Program-made: the position numbers and the translations under genes
Source of the DNA: Pedobacter sp. KBW06
GTDB taxonomy: Bacteria; Bacteroidota; Bacteroidia; Sphingobacteriales; Sphingobacteriaceae
Length of the DNA stretch: 64,000 bases
Direction: 5' to 3'
Assembly: GCF_003852525.1 (NCBI RefSeq)
Contig: NZ_QAJL01000003.1
Coordinates: forward strand, 122,508 to 186,507
The notes under the pieces: generated by a model
Told to the model about the DNA's origin: nothing
Seen by the model: the letters and a program-made list of their open reading frames with translations, nothing else
The model's database searches: none
Shown here: positions 9,079 to 18,507 of the stretch, piece after piece
Position numbering within the stretch: the first letter of the stretch is position 1
Layout: each line of letters opens with the position of its first letter

Positions 9079-10323
9079 ATGGATCGTGAAATTTCACCCG
9101 AACAACAAGCCAGGCGCAGAACCAGGATATACCTCTTTGGCCTGATTATCCTGATTGCAATCGCTCTTGGCTTTATGCAATTTAAAAATATCGTCCAACC
9201 TTCCGTCAGGCGCAATGCGTTCAGCACCTCAATTGCGGAATCAGGTGTGATCGAAGCCACTGTTCCCGCATCGGGCATTATTACGCCGGAGTATGAAGTT
9301 ACGATCAGCTCTCCGGTAAGTGCCAAAATTGAGCAGGTGATGTTTAATGCCGGTGAAAAAGTCCTTACCGGGCAATCTATTTTGCGGCTGAACAAAGAAT
9401 CTTCCCTGCTCGCATTTGAAAAATTAAATGAGGAACAGCATGTAAACCGTAATAAAATAAACCAGTTGTCGCTTGGACTTCAAAAAAGCCTTGATGAATT
9501 AAAGACACAGTACGCCATTAAAGAAATGAAAATCAGCAGCCTGGAAACGGCACTGGCGCATGAACAATCGCTTTTGGGTATCGGCGGAAGTACCGACGAA
9601 AACGTAAAGCAGGCCCGATTGACATTGAAGGTTGCCCAAATGGAACTGACACAAATCAAAAACCAGATTGATAATCAGAAAGCCATCATGCAGGCCGATC
9701 TGAAAAGTCTGGGCTATGAAATCAACATTCGTGAAAAGGACATTAAAGGGATCAGTGACAAACTGAAAAATGCCGCTATTTTTTCACCAAGAAACGGTGT
9801 GATTACCTGGGTTAACAATAAAATCGGGGCAGAAATTACCGAAGGCGAAGAATTGGTACGTATTGCAGATCTAAGCAGTTTTAAAGTCGAGGCAAGTATT
9901 TCCGACACCTATGCCGATGAAGTAAAAGCAGGCAGGACTGCCATCGTAAGGATCAACAAAACCGACCTGCGCGGCAACATCAGTAACGTACAGCCGGCAG
10001 TGGAAAATGGCACCGTAAAGTTCTCTATCAGCTTGATCAACAAGAATTCAAAGCTGCTGCGCGCCAATTTAAAGGCCGACGTTTTTGTCATCACCTCCTA
10101 TAAGGAGCACACCATAAGGGTAAAAAATGGCCCTGCCTTTAATGGCTCTGAAGAACAAAACGTGTTTGTACTGGAAGGTAAAAACGCCTTGTCACGTAAG
10201 GTCAAAATCGGGGAAAGCAATTCAGATTATATAGAGATCCGATCTGGTATTAAAGCCGGTGAAACCGTCATTATTTCGGAAATGCAGGATTTTATCCACC
10301 TCAAAAAAGTCAAGGTAAAATAA
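9079..10323 (+). CDS. HlyD/MacA-like periplasmic adaptor of an ABC exporter
   Basis: 414 residues. A basic N-terminus and one membrane anchor (about 14-34, YLFGLIILIAIALGFMQF) are followed by a biotinyl-lipoyl-like strand (SPVSAKIEQVMFNAGEKVLTGQ), a long alpha hairpin (about 110-235, rich in Lys, Glu and Gln), the returning lipoyl half (FSPRNGVITWVNNKIGAEITEGE) and beta-barrel and membrane-proximal domains. It should bridge the inner-membrane FtsX permeases to the TolC partner encoded four bases downstream. It is the first gene of the seven-gene cluster. Confidence 0.9.
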   Translation: MDREISPEQQARRRTRIYLFGLIILIAIALGFMQFKNIVQPSVRRNAFSTSIAESGVIEATVPASGIITPEYEVTISSPVSAKIEQVMFNAGEKVLTGQSILRLNKESSLLAFEKLNEEQHVNRNKINQLSLGLQKSLDELKTQYAIKEMKISSLETALAHEQSLLGIGGSTDENVKQARLTLKVAQMELTQIKNQIDNQKAIMQADLKSLGYEINIREKDIKGISDKLKNAAIFSPRNGVITWVNNKIGAEITEGEELVRIADLSSFKVEASISDTYADEVKAGRTAIVRINKTDLRGNISNVQPAVENGTVKFSISLINKNSKLLRANLKADVFVITSYKEHTIRVKNGPAFNGSEEQNVFVLEGKNALSRKVKIGESNSDYIEIRSGIKAGETVIISEMQDFIHLKKVKVK

Positions 10324-10326
10324 TCA

Positions 10327-11799
10327 ATGCTAAACAAAAATACAGCCATGTTCAAGTCAATATTATTCCTTGCCCAGATCCTTATACCTGCACTTGCGGA
10401 AAGCCAGACGCCCGGCGATACGGTAAAACTAAACCTGAATGATGTCATCCTGATTGCAAGGGAACATTCCACCGCCGCCGTACAGGCAACCACGATCCGC
10501 GAAAACCAGTATTGGCAATACAAAACCTTTAAATCGAATTATAGTCCGCAGTTAGTACTGGACGGGACATTGCCTCAGTATAGCAAGACCAATATCCCCG
10601 TCATACAGCCCGACGGAACAGTGGAGTTTAAGCCCGTGACCAACGACAATTCACAATTGAATTTAGGGCTGACACAAAATATCGGTTTAACAGGCGGACA
10701 ATTGTTCCTGAAGTCTAATGTATTGCGGTTTTCAGATTTCGACCGCAGGCAAACCCGGTATAATGGAAATCCTTTTGTGATCGGTTTAAACCAACCCCTA
10801 TTTGCCTTCAATGCCCTGGCCTGGGATAAGAAAATCGAACCCCTGCGCTATGAGGAATCATTGAAAAAATATAGAGAAGATATGGAAGTCGTTGGCCGGG
10901 ATGCATCAGAACTATTCTTCAGCCTGCTTATTGCACAGATCAATAGAGATATCGCGGCCAAAAACCTGTCAAACAACGAAACCATTTATAAAATCGGAGA
11001 GGGAAAAGCATCCCTGGGAAGGTTATCAAAAGACGAGCTGCTGCGACTGAAGCTCGGTGTATTAAATGCAAGAAAAGCAGTGGCCCAGGCAAATGTAGAT
11101 GCAGAAACCTCAGACCTTCAATTGAAATCCTTTATCGGCTTTTCTGCTGCAAACCATATTCAGCTAATCCTTCCCGAGAATTTGCTGAGCCTGGAAGTGG
11201 ATAAAGAAATTGCGGTTAAGCAAGCAAAAGACAACCGTCAGAAAGCCATTGAATTTAAACGGGCCTTGCTGGAAGCGGATAAAGAGATCGCAAAAGCAAA
11301 GGGTGAAAATGGGTTAAAAGTGAACCTTTTCGGAAGCTTCGGCCTTACAAATGTGGCCAGCCAACTCCCGGGAATTTACAGCAGCCCAAAAGACCAGCAG
11401 GAAATACGTTTGGGCTTTCAAGTCCCTATCCTAGACTGGGGTCGCTCTGCTTCCAGAATTAAAACGGCACAATCAAACCGGAAACTCGTTGGGGCAAGGG
11501 TTAAACAGGCCCAAATAGACTTCGAACAGGAAATTTACACCACACTCAGACAACTGAATATGATCAAAGAACAAATGCAAACCAATGCAGAGGCAGACCT
11601 GACTGCGAATGAACGCTTTGAAATCGCAAAGAAAAGGTATTTTCTTAATGACCTGAGCATCACCGACCTGAACATCGCCCTGCAGGAAAAGGATCAGGCA
11701 CGCCGGGACTATATCTTTTCATTGAAAAGCTTCTGGAATGCCTATTTCAATGTCCGGGTACTCACACTTTATGACTTTGTAACCCACAAAAAAATATGA
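10327..11799 (+). CDS. TolC-family outer-membrane channel of the ABC exporter
   Basis: 490 residues. The signal peptide ends near ALAESQ (residues 20-25). It is followed by two TolC half repeats, each with long alpha-helical hairpins (VALAR-like helices rich in Ala, Lys and Gln) and short strands such as RLGFQVPILDWGRSASRI, a typical OEP repeat signature near residue 360. There is no lipobox Cys, unlike the NodT-like protein at 20258. It follows the adaptor by three bases, so it is translationally linked, and supplies the exit duct for the MacB-like machine. Confidence 0.9.
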   Translation: MLNKNTAMFKSILFLAQILIPALAESQTPGDTVKLNLNDVILIAREHSTAAVQATTIRENQYWQYKTFKSNYSPQLVLDGTLPQYSKTNIPVIQPDGTVEFKPVTNDNSQLNLGLTQNIGLTGGQLFLKSNVLRFSDFDRRQTRYNGNPFVIGLNQPLFAFNALAWDKKIEPLRYEESLKKYREDMEVVGRDASELFFSLLIAQINRDIAAKNLSNNETIYKIGEGKASLGRLSKDELLRLKLGVLNARKAVAQANVDAETSDLQLKSFIGFSAANHIQLILPENLLSLEVDKEIAVKQAKDNRQKAIEFKRALLEADKEIAKAKGENGLKVNLFGSFGLTNVASQLPGIYSSPKDQQEIRLGFQVPILDWGRSASRIKTAQSNRKLVGARVKQAQIDFEQEIYTTLRQLNMIKEQMQTNAEADLTANERFEIAKKRYFLNDLSITDLNIALQEKDQARRDYIFSLKSFWNAYFNVRVLTLYDFVTHKKI

Positions 11800-11926
11800 T
11801 CAGAAATCAAACAATCCTAAAAAACCGGGGCTTATGGAGCCCGCTCCTTACTTTAACCGGTAAAAACGAAAAATTAATGGTGACATTTAGACCGAATAAC
11901 CTCACAAATCCCTAAACCCAACTGAG

Positions 11927-12595
11927 ATGATACATTTATCGAACATAGAAAAAGTTTACCGTACCAAAACCATAGAAACGATTGCCCTTAACAATATAAA
12001 CCTCAACATAAACAAAGGGGAATTTGTAGCCATTATGGGACCTTCGGGTTGCGGAAAAAGCACCTTATTGAACATCATGGGATTATTAGATGCCCCTACC
12101 CGGGGGTCTATTGTCATGGATGACCAGCAGGTAACTGCCCTGAGCCGCAAAAAGCTCGCGCTCTTCAGAAACCTGAAGCTCGGATTTATCTTTCAAAGTT
12201 ATCACCTGATCAATGACCTTTCGGTGATAGACAACGTGGAACTTCCACTACTCTATCGTAAGGGGATTTCAGGTACTGAGCGACGAAAAAGAGCTTTGGA
12301 GGCACTCGAAAAAGTAGGCTTAAGTGCCCGGACCAAACATTACCCCAATCAGCTTTCAGGCGGACAGCGCCAGCGTGTAGCCATTGCCCGTGCCATTATC
12401 GGAAATCCCGAAATCATACTTGCAGATGAGCCTACCGGAAACCTAGACAGTGCGATGGGTGAAGAGGTCATGAACTTAATGCTCCATCTGAACAAAACGG
12501 ATGGCACCACCATCGTCATGGTTACCCATGATGAGCTAATGGCTAAAAAAACGCAACGCGTCATCCACTTCTTTGACGGACAACAGGTAAGCTAA
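11927..12595 (+). CDS. MacB/LolD-type ABC transporter ATP-binding protein
   Basis: 222 residues, a complete nucleotide-binding domain. The Walker A motif GPSGCGKST spans residues 38-46, the Q-loop reads FIFQSYHLI, the signature LSGGQRQRVAIARA lies near 142, and Walker B with D-loop reads ILADEPTGNLD, followed by switch His in MVTHD. The ETIALNNINLNI start and the short length fit the MacB/LolD family, which drives mechanotransmission rather than classical import or export. A 127-base gap separates it from tolC; it contains a weak GGGCT/AGCCC hairpin near 11828-11845. Confidence 0.93.
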   Translation: MIHLSNIEKVYRTKTIETIALNNINLNINKGEFVAIMGPSGCGKSTLLNIMGLLDAPTRGSIVMDDQQVTALSRKKLALFRNLKLGFIFQSYHLINDLSVIDNVELPLLYRKGISGTERRKRALEALEKVGLSARTKHYPNQLSGGQRQRVAIARAIIGNPEIILADEPTGNLDSAMGEEVMNLMLHLNKTDGTTIVMVTHDELMAKKTQRVIHFFDGQQVS

Positions 12596-12615
12596 CCAGT
12601 GCAAACTTAAATATC

Positions 12616-13866
12616 ATGCTAAAAAACTATATAAAACTCACTTTTAAAGTAATGCTCCGCAAGAAGTATTATACCGCACTCACCCTGCTGGGAATCAGCC
12701 TGACCATTATGGTCATCACGGTATTTGCTTCCTTTATCGATCAGATTATCAGCGCCAATCCACCGGAAATCAACCGCGAAAGGACGTTGATCTTAGATAA
12801 GGTATCCCTCTATAAAGACGGGAAAAAGACAGATGCCATACCAAGCCTCAGCTTCCTTCAAAAAAACATCCGCAACCTGCAGAGTACCGAAACGATCTCC
12901 TATTTTACGAGCAGGGAGTTCATCTCCTTTCTCAACGGAAAAACCACCGGACATGTCCTGAAATTCACGGATGAGAACTTCTGGAAAATAACAGATTTTG
13001 AATTTACTGAAGGAAAAGCGTTCCACCTCAATGAAGTGAAAAATGGTGCCCGGGTAGCCGTGATCAGCGAAAAAACAAAGGCCTATTTCTTTAACGAACA
13101 CGATGCATTGGGCAAAACATTCCCGATTCAAGGCCTCAGGTATACCGTAATTGGTGTTGTAAAATCAGCCTCCCCCTTCAGCAAAGTCTATTCGGATGTC
13201 TATGTTCCCTACACCACCGACATCAATATTCAACTGACAGATAAAGCGGTGGAAGGAACCTATAATGCCATGCTGCTGGCAAAAACAAATGATTTAAGAA
13301 AGGTACGTGCAGAGCTAAGGTCCCGAATGAACATAAAGAATACCGTTTCGGCTGTTGATTCTGTAAAAGTACATGCCTTTACTTCGCTGGAGCAATTCTC
13401 TAAAAGCAGTTCTTTTAATGATGATGAGCCTGAATATGGGAAAACTGCAATTGTGGTGGGCATTATACTCGTCCTTTTCATGTTGATTCCTGCAATTAGC
13501 CTGGTGAACATTAACGTAACCCGAATTGGTGAGCGTGCTGAGGAAATCGGCGTACGTAAATCCTTTGGTGCAACTTCCGGAAACCTGGTGAATCAGCTGG
13601 TTATTGAAAACATCATCATCACCTTAATCGGCGGATTGATAGGATTGGGTTTATCGGTATATGCCTCACAGTTATTGGTACATTTCATCAATACATTCGA
13701 TCCTTTATTCAAAATGCCGACCGACAGCTTTATCATCAGCTGGCGGGTATTTGGTTTCTGTCTTTTCAGCTGCCTGTTGCTGGGGTTGATCTCAGGAGTT
13801 TACCCCGCCTGGAAAATGTCCCGTATGAATGTTATTTATGCCTTGAAAGGAGGAAACAACTTATGA
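12616..13866 (+). CDS. FtsX/MacB-type ABC permease, first subunit
   Basis: 416 residues. TM1 lies at about residues 20-42 after a basic leader (VMLRKKYYTALTLLGISLTIMVI). A periplasmic MacB-PCD-like domain covers about 45-275, and three C-terminal helices (about 280-300, 330-355, 375-400) contain the FtsX motif RAEEIGVRKSFGAT and the closing GVYPAWKMSRMNVIYALKGG. Its last four bases overlap the next gene (ATGA), so the two permeases are translationally coupled and probably form a heterodimer, unlike homodimeric E. coli MacB. Confidence 0.92.
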   Translation: MLKNYIKLTFKVMLRKKYYTALTLLGISLTIMVITVFASFIDQIISANPPEINRERTLILDKVSLYKDGKKTDAIPSLSFLQKNIRNLQSTETISYFTSREFISFLNGKTTGHVLKFTDENFWKITDFEFTEGKAFHLNEVKNGARVAVISEKTKAYFFNEHDALGKTFPIQGLRYTVIGVVKSASPFSKVYSDVYVPYTTDINIQLTDKAVEGTYNAMLLAKTNDLRKVRAELRSRMNIKNTVSAVDSVKVHAFTSLEQFSKSSSFNDDEPEYGKTAIVVGIILVLFMLIPAISLVNINVTRIGERAEEIGVRKSFGATSGNLVNQLVIENIIITLIGGLIGLGLSVYASQLLVHFINTFDPLFKMPTDSFIISWRVFGFCLFSCLLLGLISGVYPAWKMSRMNVIYALKGGNNL

Positions 13867-15029
13867 TTTTACATCTGTTTAAAATGATCATGAACCGGAA
13901 GAAACAGCATTTTTTCCTGTTACTTCAGCTGTTCGTGACCTTTATTGCCCTGTTCCTCTGTTTGGGATTGAACCTGAAAAAATTAAGCAATTATTTCCAG
14001 CCCTTAGGCTATCGTTATGAGGATGCCTGGCTGCTGGAGCTGGATTTTCAAAACATGCCGGCGGAAGAGAAATCAGCCTATAGCCAGCTGATCAAGGACA
14101 AGCTTCAATCCATTAAAGAAATAGAACTGGTCAGTGCCACAGCGGTGGTCCCCTTTCAACAATGGGGCAAAGAAGAAAAGATCAAATACAACAAACAAAG
14201 CAGCCTTGCCCTTGGATTTGAAGTAGATGAGCATTATTCCGGAGTCCTGGATCTGAAATTAGTGGAAGGAAGGTGGTTTAAGCCCAGTGATTATGCTTTA
14301 AACACCATTCCGGTGGTGCTGACTAAAGACCTTGCCGAACGGGATTTCAAGCAGGAAAGTCCCATTGGGAAAACGATATTAATCGCAGATCAACCGGCCC
14401 TGGTGGTCGGAATTTCGGAAACTTTCAGGGAAAATACAGCGGCAAATCTAAGTCCGGGATTTTTCTTCCCGATGCAAACACCTGCGACAAAATATCTTCT
14501 AAAATCAAAAAACACGGATAATTTCCAATTACTGGAAGACAAGATCAGGAAAGCAGTCGGCTCGGTTGGCACAACAGAAATTCTGATCAGGCAAAATATA
14601 TCCTTAAGCCTGGTACAAAAATTCGCACAAAAATTGGACTACATTCAATTGGGCATCACGCTAATTGTATTTTCATTTTTGCTGATCAATGTATTCCTTG
14701 GAATTTCAGGGGTATTCAGTTATAACCTGTCTAAACGTAAAGCAGAAATCGGCTTACGCGTGATCATGGGTGCCAGTCCTGCTGATATATTGAAGCAATT
14801 TCTTGGGGAATCCATGGTTCTTACTACCTTAGGCATTTTACCGGGCGTGCTGATCGTTACCCAGTTGTTAATTATGCAATATTTAGAACCCTATACCAAC
14901 GGATATTATGGCGCCATCAGTATTGGCTGTTCTGCCTTATTTATATATATATTGATGTTAAGCTGTGCCTTCTATCCAAGTTTAAAAGCAGCAAGGCTTA
15001 ATCCATCTGATGCTTTACATGAAGAATAA
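13863..15029 (+). CDS. FtsX/MacB-type ABC permease, second subunit
   Basis: 388 residues. The architecture matches the preceding permease: TM1 at about 15-37, a periplasmic domain to about 250, and three C-terminal helices with KRKAEIGLRVIMGASPADIL and the terminal YPSLKAARLNPSDALHEE. It overlaps the upstream permease by four bases. The sequence is clearly diverged from it, supporting an asymmetric permease pair. It ends 18 bases before the response regulator, so regulator and transporter are likely one transcript. Confidence 0.92.
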   Translation: MILHLFKMIMNRKKQHFFLLLQLFVTFIALFLCLGLNLKKLSNYFQPLGYRYEDAWLLELDFQNMPAEEKSAYSQLIKDKLQSIKEIELVSATAVVPFQQWGKEEKIKYNKQSSLALGFEVDEHYSGVLDLKLVEGRWFKPSDYALNTIPVVLTKDLAERDFKQESPIGKTILIADQPALVVGISETFRENTAANLSPGFFFPMQTPATKYLLKSKNTDNFQLLEDKIRKAVGSVGTTEILIRQNISLSLVQKFAQKLDYIQLGITLIVFSFLLINVFLGISGVFSYNLSKRKAEIGLRVIMGASPADILKQFLGESMVLTTLGILPGVLIVTQLLIMQYLEPYTNGYYGAISIGCSALFIYILMLSCAFYPSLKAARLNPSDALHEE

Positions 15030-15047
15030 CCCCTTTAAATATTTAAT

Positions 15048-16424
15048 ATGATTCTTATTATTGATGACGATATAGCGGTGTGTGCTTCATTGAGTCTCCT
15101 GTTAAAACAAAACGGCTTCAAATCCATAAAGGCCAACGGCCCGGAAGAGGCCCTGAAATATCTTAAAGAAAAACCGATAGATGCGGTACTGCTGGACATG
15201 AACTTTTCCATGGAAACCACGGGAGAAGATGGCCTGGCAATGCTCCAACAAATAAAAAAATCAAACCCGATGCTGCCCGTCATTTTAATGACGGGCTGGG
15301 GTTCGATCAAATTAGCCGTTGAAGGAATGAAATCGGGGGCCAGGGATTTCATCAATAAACCCTGGGATAACGACTATTTAATCCATGCCTTAAAGACCAC
15401 CCTGGATTTATCTGCGGAACAGGAAACACCTGCCACTTTAACCAGAAAAAAGCTGGATGAAAAATATGGTTTTGAGAACATCGTGGGCGAGGACCCCCAG
15501 CTTTTGGAAGTCCTGCAGACCATTGCAAGAGTTAGCCGTACGGATGCTTCTGTATTGATCATCGGCGAAAGTGGAACCGGAAAAGAACTTGTAGCTGAAG
15601 CCATTCACGAAAACAGCCCCCGCAAACACAAAGCATTTGTAAAGGTAAACCTGGGAGGAATTTCTTCCAGTTTATTTGAAAGTGAGATGTTTGGACACAA
15701 ACGCGGTGCTTTCACCGATGCACGCAACGATAGGATCGGCCGGTTTGAACTGGCCGATAAAGGCACCATATTTCTGGATGAAATAGGTGATTTGGACTTA
15801 AACAGCCAGGTGAAATTGTTGCGGGTATTACAAGACCGTAAATACGAAGTGCTCGGCGACAGCCGGACACGGGCAGTTGATCTTCGTGTGGTTTGTGCAA
15901 CCAATCGTGATTTACGGGAAATGATAGCAGGTAATAAGTTCCGGGAGGATTTGTATTACCGCATCAACCTGATCATCATCCGCCTCCCTCCGCTTAGAGA
16001 ACGGGCGGATGACATTCCGGTTCTGGCAAACTACTTCCTTAAAAACCTCAAAGAAATTTACAACAGGCCTAAGTTACAGATTGATAAAAAAACGCTGAAC
16101 TGGTTAAAGTCGCTCCCCCTTCCCGGCAATATCCGCGAACTTAAAAACCTGATTGAACGCAGCGTCTTACTCAGCGAAGCTGACCTGCTGGAAATCAAAG
16201 ACTTTGAGCAGCACCTGGAGGAACAGAGATTGTCAAATACCCCTTTAACCCTTCCCGCTGTAGGGACGTTATCCATCGACGAAATGGAACTGTCAATGAT
16301 CAGGAATGCCATGAATTTCTATCAGAACAACATCAGCAAAGTCGCCAAAACACTTGGTTTGAGTAGAGGAACATTATACCGGAAACTGGAAAAATATAAT
16401 ATCCCTTATGAAACTCAAAACTAA
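15048..16424 (+). CDS. NtrC-type sigma-54-dependent response regulator
   Basis: 458 residues in three parts. The receiver has acidic D6-D8 and phosphoacceptor Asp50 (AVLLDMNF). The AAA+ domain has Walker A GESGTGKE at 173-180, a sigma-54 contact loop reading GAFTDA at 220-225 instead of GAFTGA, Walker B FLDEIGDL and RINLIIIRLPPLRERADDI. A C-terminal Fis-like helix-turn-helix lies at about 430-455 (VAKTLGLSRGTLYRKL). It should activate sigma-54 promoters when phosphorylated by the kinase encoded downstream. The best candidate target is the promoter at 9039. It overlaps the kinase gene by 17 bases. Confidence 0.93.
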   Translation: MILIIDDDIAVCASLSLLLKQNGFKSIKANGPEEALKYLKEKPIDAVLLDMNFSMETTGEDGLAMLQQIKKSNPMLPVILMTGWGSIKLAVEGMKSGARDFINKPWDNDYLIHALKTTLDLSAEQETPATLTRKKLDEKYGFENIVGEDPQLLEVLQTIARVSRTDASVLIIGESGTGKELVAEAIHENSPRKHKAFVKVNLGGISSSLFESEMFGHKRGAFTDARNDRIGRFELADKGTIFLDEIGDLDLNSQVKLLRVLQDRKYEVLGDSRTRAVDLRVVCATNRDLREMIAGNKFREDLYYRINLIIIRLPPLRERADDIPVLANYFLKNLKEIYNRPKLQIDKKTLNWLKSLPLPGNIRELKNLIERSVLLSEADLLEIKDFEQHLEEQRLSNTPLTLPAVGTLSIDEMELSMIRNAMNFYQNNISKVAKTLGLSRGTLYRKLEKYNIPYETQN

Positions 16425-17700
16425 AGTTTTACTATTGGCAATTGCCATTCATGCGATATTCATCTACATTCTCAGCGGGCTCTATGCGGTAAACAGAAAC
16501 GCATTCCTGATCGGTGAGGCTTCGATTTTCATCTCCCTGATCCTGAGCTATCTGTTGTACCGTTCAATAAGCCGTCCTTTTGACACCATTTCTTCCGGGA
16601 TCGCCTCTTTAAAGGATAAAGATTTCAGCGCTAAATTGAACAATACCGGTCATCCGGAAATGGATGAATTGATTTACGTCTACAACCTGATGATCGAACA
16701 GTTGAGAAACGAGCGTTTATTACAGGTGGAGAAAAGCTCATTCCTGGAAAAATTAATTGAGGCCTCCCCTTCCGGAATTATCATATTCGGGTTCGATGGC
16801 CTTATTGCATCAGTAAATCCTGCAGCAGAAGAAATCATCGGCATACAGCGAAATTCTATCCTCGGAAAACCATTAAACCAAATTAGCAGCAGGCTGTCAG
16901 CGGCGCTGTCCCTGTTGGAAACCAATACTCCTAAAGTAATTAACCTGGACGGGATAAAATCTTACAAGTGCCATAAGGCTACATTTACAGACCGGGGGTA
17001 TACCAGAACGTTTATAACGATAGAAGAGCTAACCGCTGAAATCTATACCAGAGAGAAAAATGCTTATGAAAAGGTAATTAAAATGATGTCGCACGAGGTG
17101 AACAATTCAATAGGCGCCATCAATTCTCTCTTAAACAGCTGCTTAAACTACAAACACCAATTGAACGATGAGGACCAGGAAGACTACGCAACGGCTTTGG
17201 ATATTTCCATAAACCGCAACAAGGGGCTCAGTGATTTGATGTCGAATTTTGCAAGGGTAATCCGGGTTCCTGAACCTACCCGGCATCAGGTTGAATTGGT
17301 TTCACTGCTCCGTTCGGTGGCTTTGCTGATGGAGCCGGAAGCCCGGAAAAAAGAAGTCAGCTGGCAATGGGAAACGGATGCGTCATTTGAAACATTTGCA
17401 GATGATCAGCAACTGGAACAGGTATTTATCAATATTCTAAAAAATGCGATTGAAGCAGTAAATTCATCGGGAACCATAAGGATTCAAACCTCCTCCTCTG
17501 CTAAAACCATTTCTATTTCCAATACCGGCCCCGGAATTTCAAATGAGGTTAGTCAGCAGCTCTTCTCTCCCTTTTTTAGCACTAAAAAAAATGGACAGGG
17601 GATTGGCCTGATGTTAACCAGGGAAATCCTTTATAACCATAATTTCAAATTTTCTTTGCAAAACAGCGATGAATGGACTGAGTTTAAAATGACCCTGTAA
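16408..17700 (+). CDS. Sensor histidine kinase partner of the NtrC-type regulator
   Basis: 430 residues. Two membrane helices (about 5-25 and 36-53) with almost no periplasmic loop are followed by a HAMP-like segment, a PAS domain (about 112-210), the dimerisation H-box MSHEVNNSIGAI with phospho-His229, and an HATPase domain with N-box NILKNAIEA (Asn346) and G-boxes SNTGPGIS and GQGIGLML. The tiny periplasmic part suggests sensing within the membrane or through PAS rather than of an extracellular ligand. It overlaps the regulator gene and closes the cluster. Confidence 0.93.
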   Translation: MKLKTKVLLLAIAIHAIFIYILSGLYAVNRNAFLIGEASIFISLILSYLLYRSISRPFDTISSGIASLKDKDFSAKLNNTGHPEMDELIYVYNLMIEQLRNERLLQVEKSSFLEKLIEASPSGIIIFGFDGLIASVNPAAEEIIGIQRNSILGKPLNQISSRLSAALSLLETNTPKVINLDGIKSYKCHKATFTDRGYTRTFITIEELTAEIYTREKNAYEKVIKMMSHEVNNSIGAINSLLNSCLNYKHQLNDEDQEDYATALDISINRNKGLSDLMSNFARVIRVPEPTRHQVELVSLLRSVALLMEPEARKKEVSWQWETDASFETFADDQQLEQVFINILKNAIEAVNSSGTIRIQTSSSAKTISISNTGPGISNEVSQQLFSPFFSTKKNGQGIGLMLTREILYNHNFKFSLQNSDEWTEFKMTL

Positions 17701-17733
17701 AAAGGACATCCCCAGGGCCTTAGAAAAAACTGC

Positions 17734-18378
17734 TCAATTTTTCAAAAATGCTCTTGCCTCGATTTTGCTAAAGCTTTTCTTTTCCTCATCCCATAAATAA
17801 GCCTTATAATTTAGCCTGGCAGATTCCGCCTCTTCTTTACAAACTGCAGAAATGAACAACCTGCTGTCTGGCCTCATCAATGCGGCATCTTCCATAAAAA
17901 AACAGGAATTTTCTTCTCCCAATGGCAGGTCATAAATTTGCCCGTCCCTTACATCTACCATAAAACCTAAAACGCAGCCTGCGCCACAGCCGAAAACAAC
18001 AGCGATGTAATGACCCGCAAAATTAACTTCTCCATCTTTGTAGCCCTCAATAATCCTCGTTCTGAAGTTCCTTGCCTCCGGATAGCTTTTCCAATCAATT
18101 TCAGCCTTAACCGGACTTGGTATCAACTCTGCCCCATACTTCTTAAAATCGATGCTATCCGCAGCACGGGAGCTGTTTTCCCCGCTGATTTCCGGAGCCG
18201 GGTTTTCTGTAACCGGACTTTCCGCAGCAGCCGGTTTTACGGTATCGGCTACCACCACAGCAATTTCCGCAGTATCGGCTTTAACCGCATTGCTTTTAGT
18301 GGTTGACGTTTTATCTCTGCAGGCATTGGCAAGGCCGATGACCAGGAACAGCAGCGGTAGTATTTTTTTCATCAGCAT
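17734..18378 (-). CDS. Putative exported lipoprotein
   Basis: 214 residues. The signal peptide has a lipobox-like ANAC (Cys20), followed by a Thr/Ala/Pro-rich low-complexity linker (about 21-75) and a folded domain from about residue 80. The folded part contains NFAGHYIAVVFGCGAGCVLGFMVD, a glycine- and cysteine-rich strand pair often seen in small hypothetical proteins that resemble inhibitor or lysozyme-binding folds. I do not recognise a named family. It is convergent with the kinase gene and monocistronic. Confidence 0.75.
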   Translation of the reverse strand: MLMKKILPLLFLVIGLANACRDKTSTTKSNAVKADTAEIAVVVADTVKPAAAESPVTENPAPEISGENSSRAADSIDFKKYGAELIPSPVKAEIDWKSYPEARNFRTRIIEGYKDGEVNFAGHYIAVVFGCGAGCVLGFMVDVRDGQIYDLPLGEENSCFFMEDAALMRPDSRLFISAVCKEEAESARLNYKAYLWDEEKKSFSKIEARAFLKN

Positions 18379-18507
18379 ATAATTGTCTTTTAATGGTTAT
18401 GAAGCGATCACGACCTCGTTATTATTCATTATTTTACTGTATTCATGAGCTCGCATCCGAGGTTTATTTCGTTGTGTAATCTGTAAGATCATGCTGGTTT
18501 CATGGGT

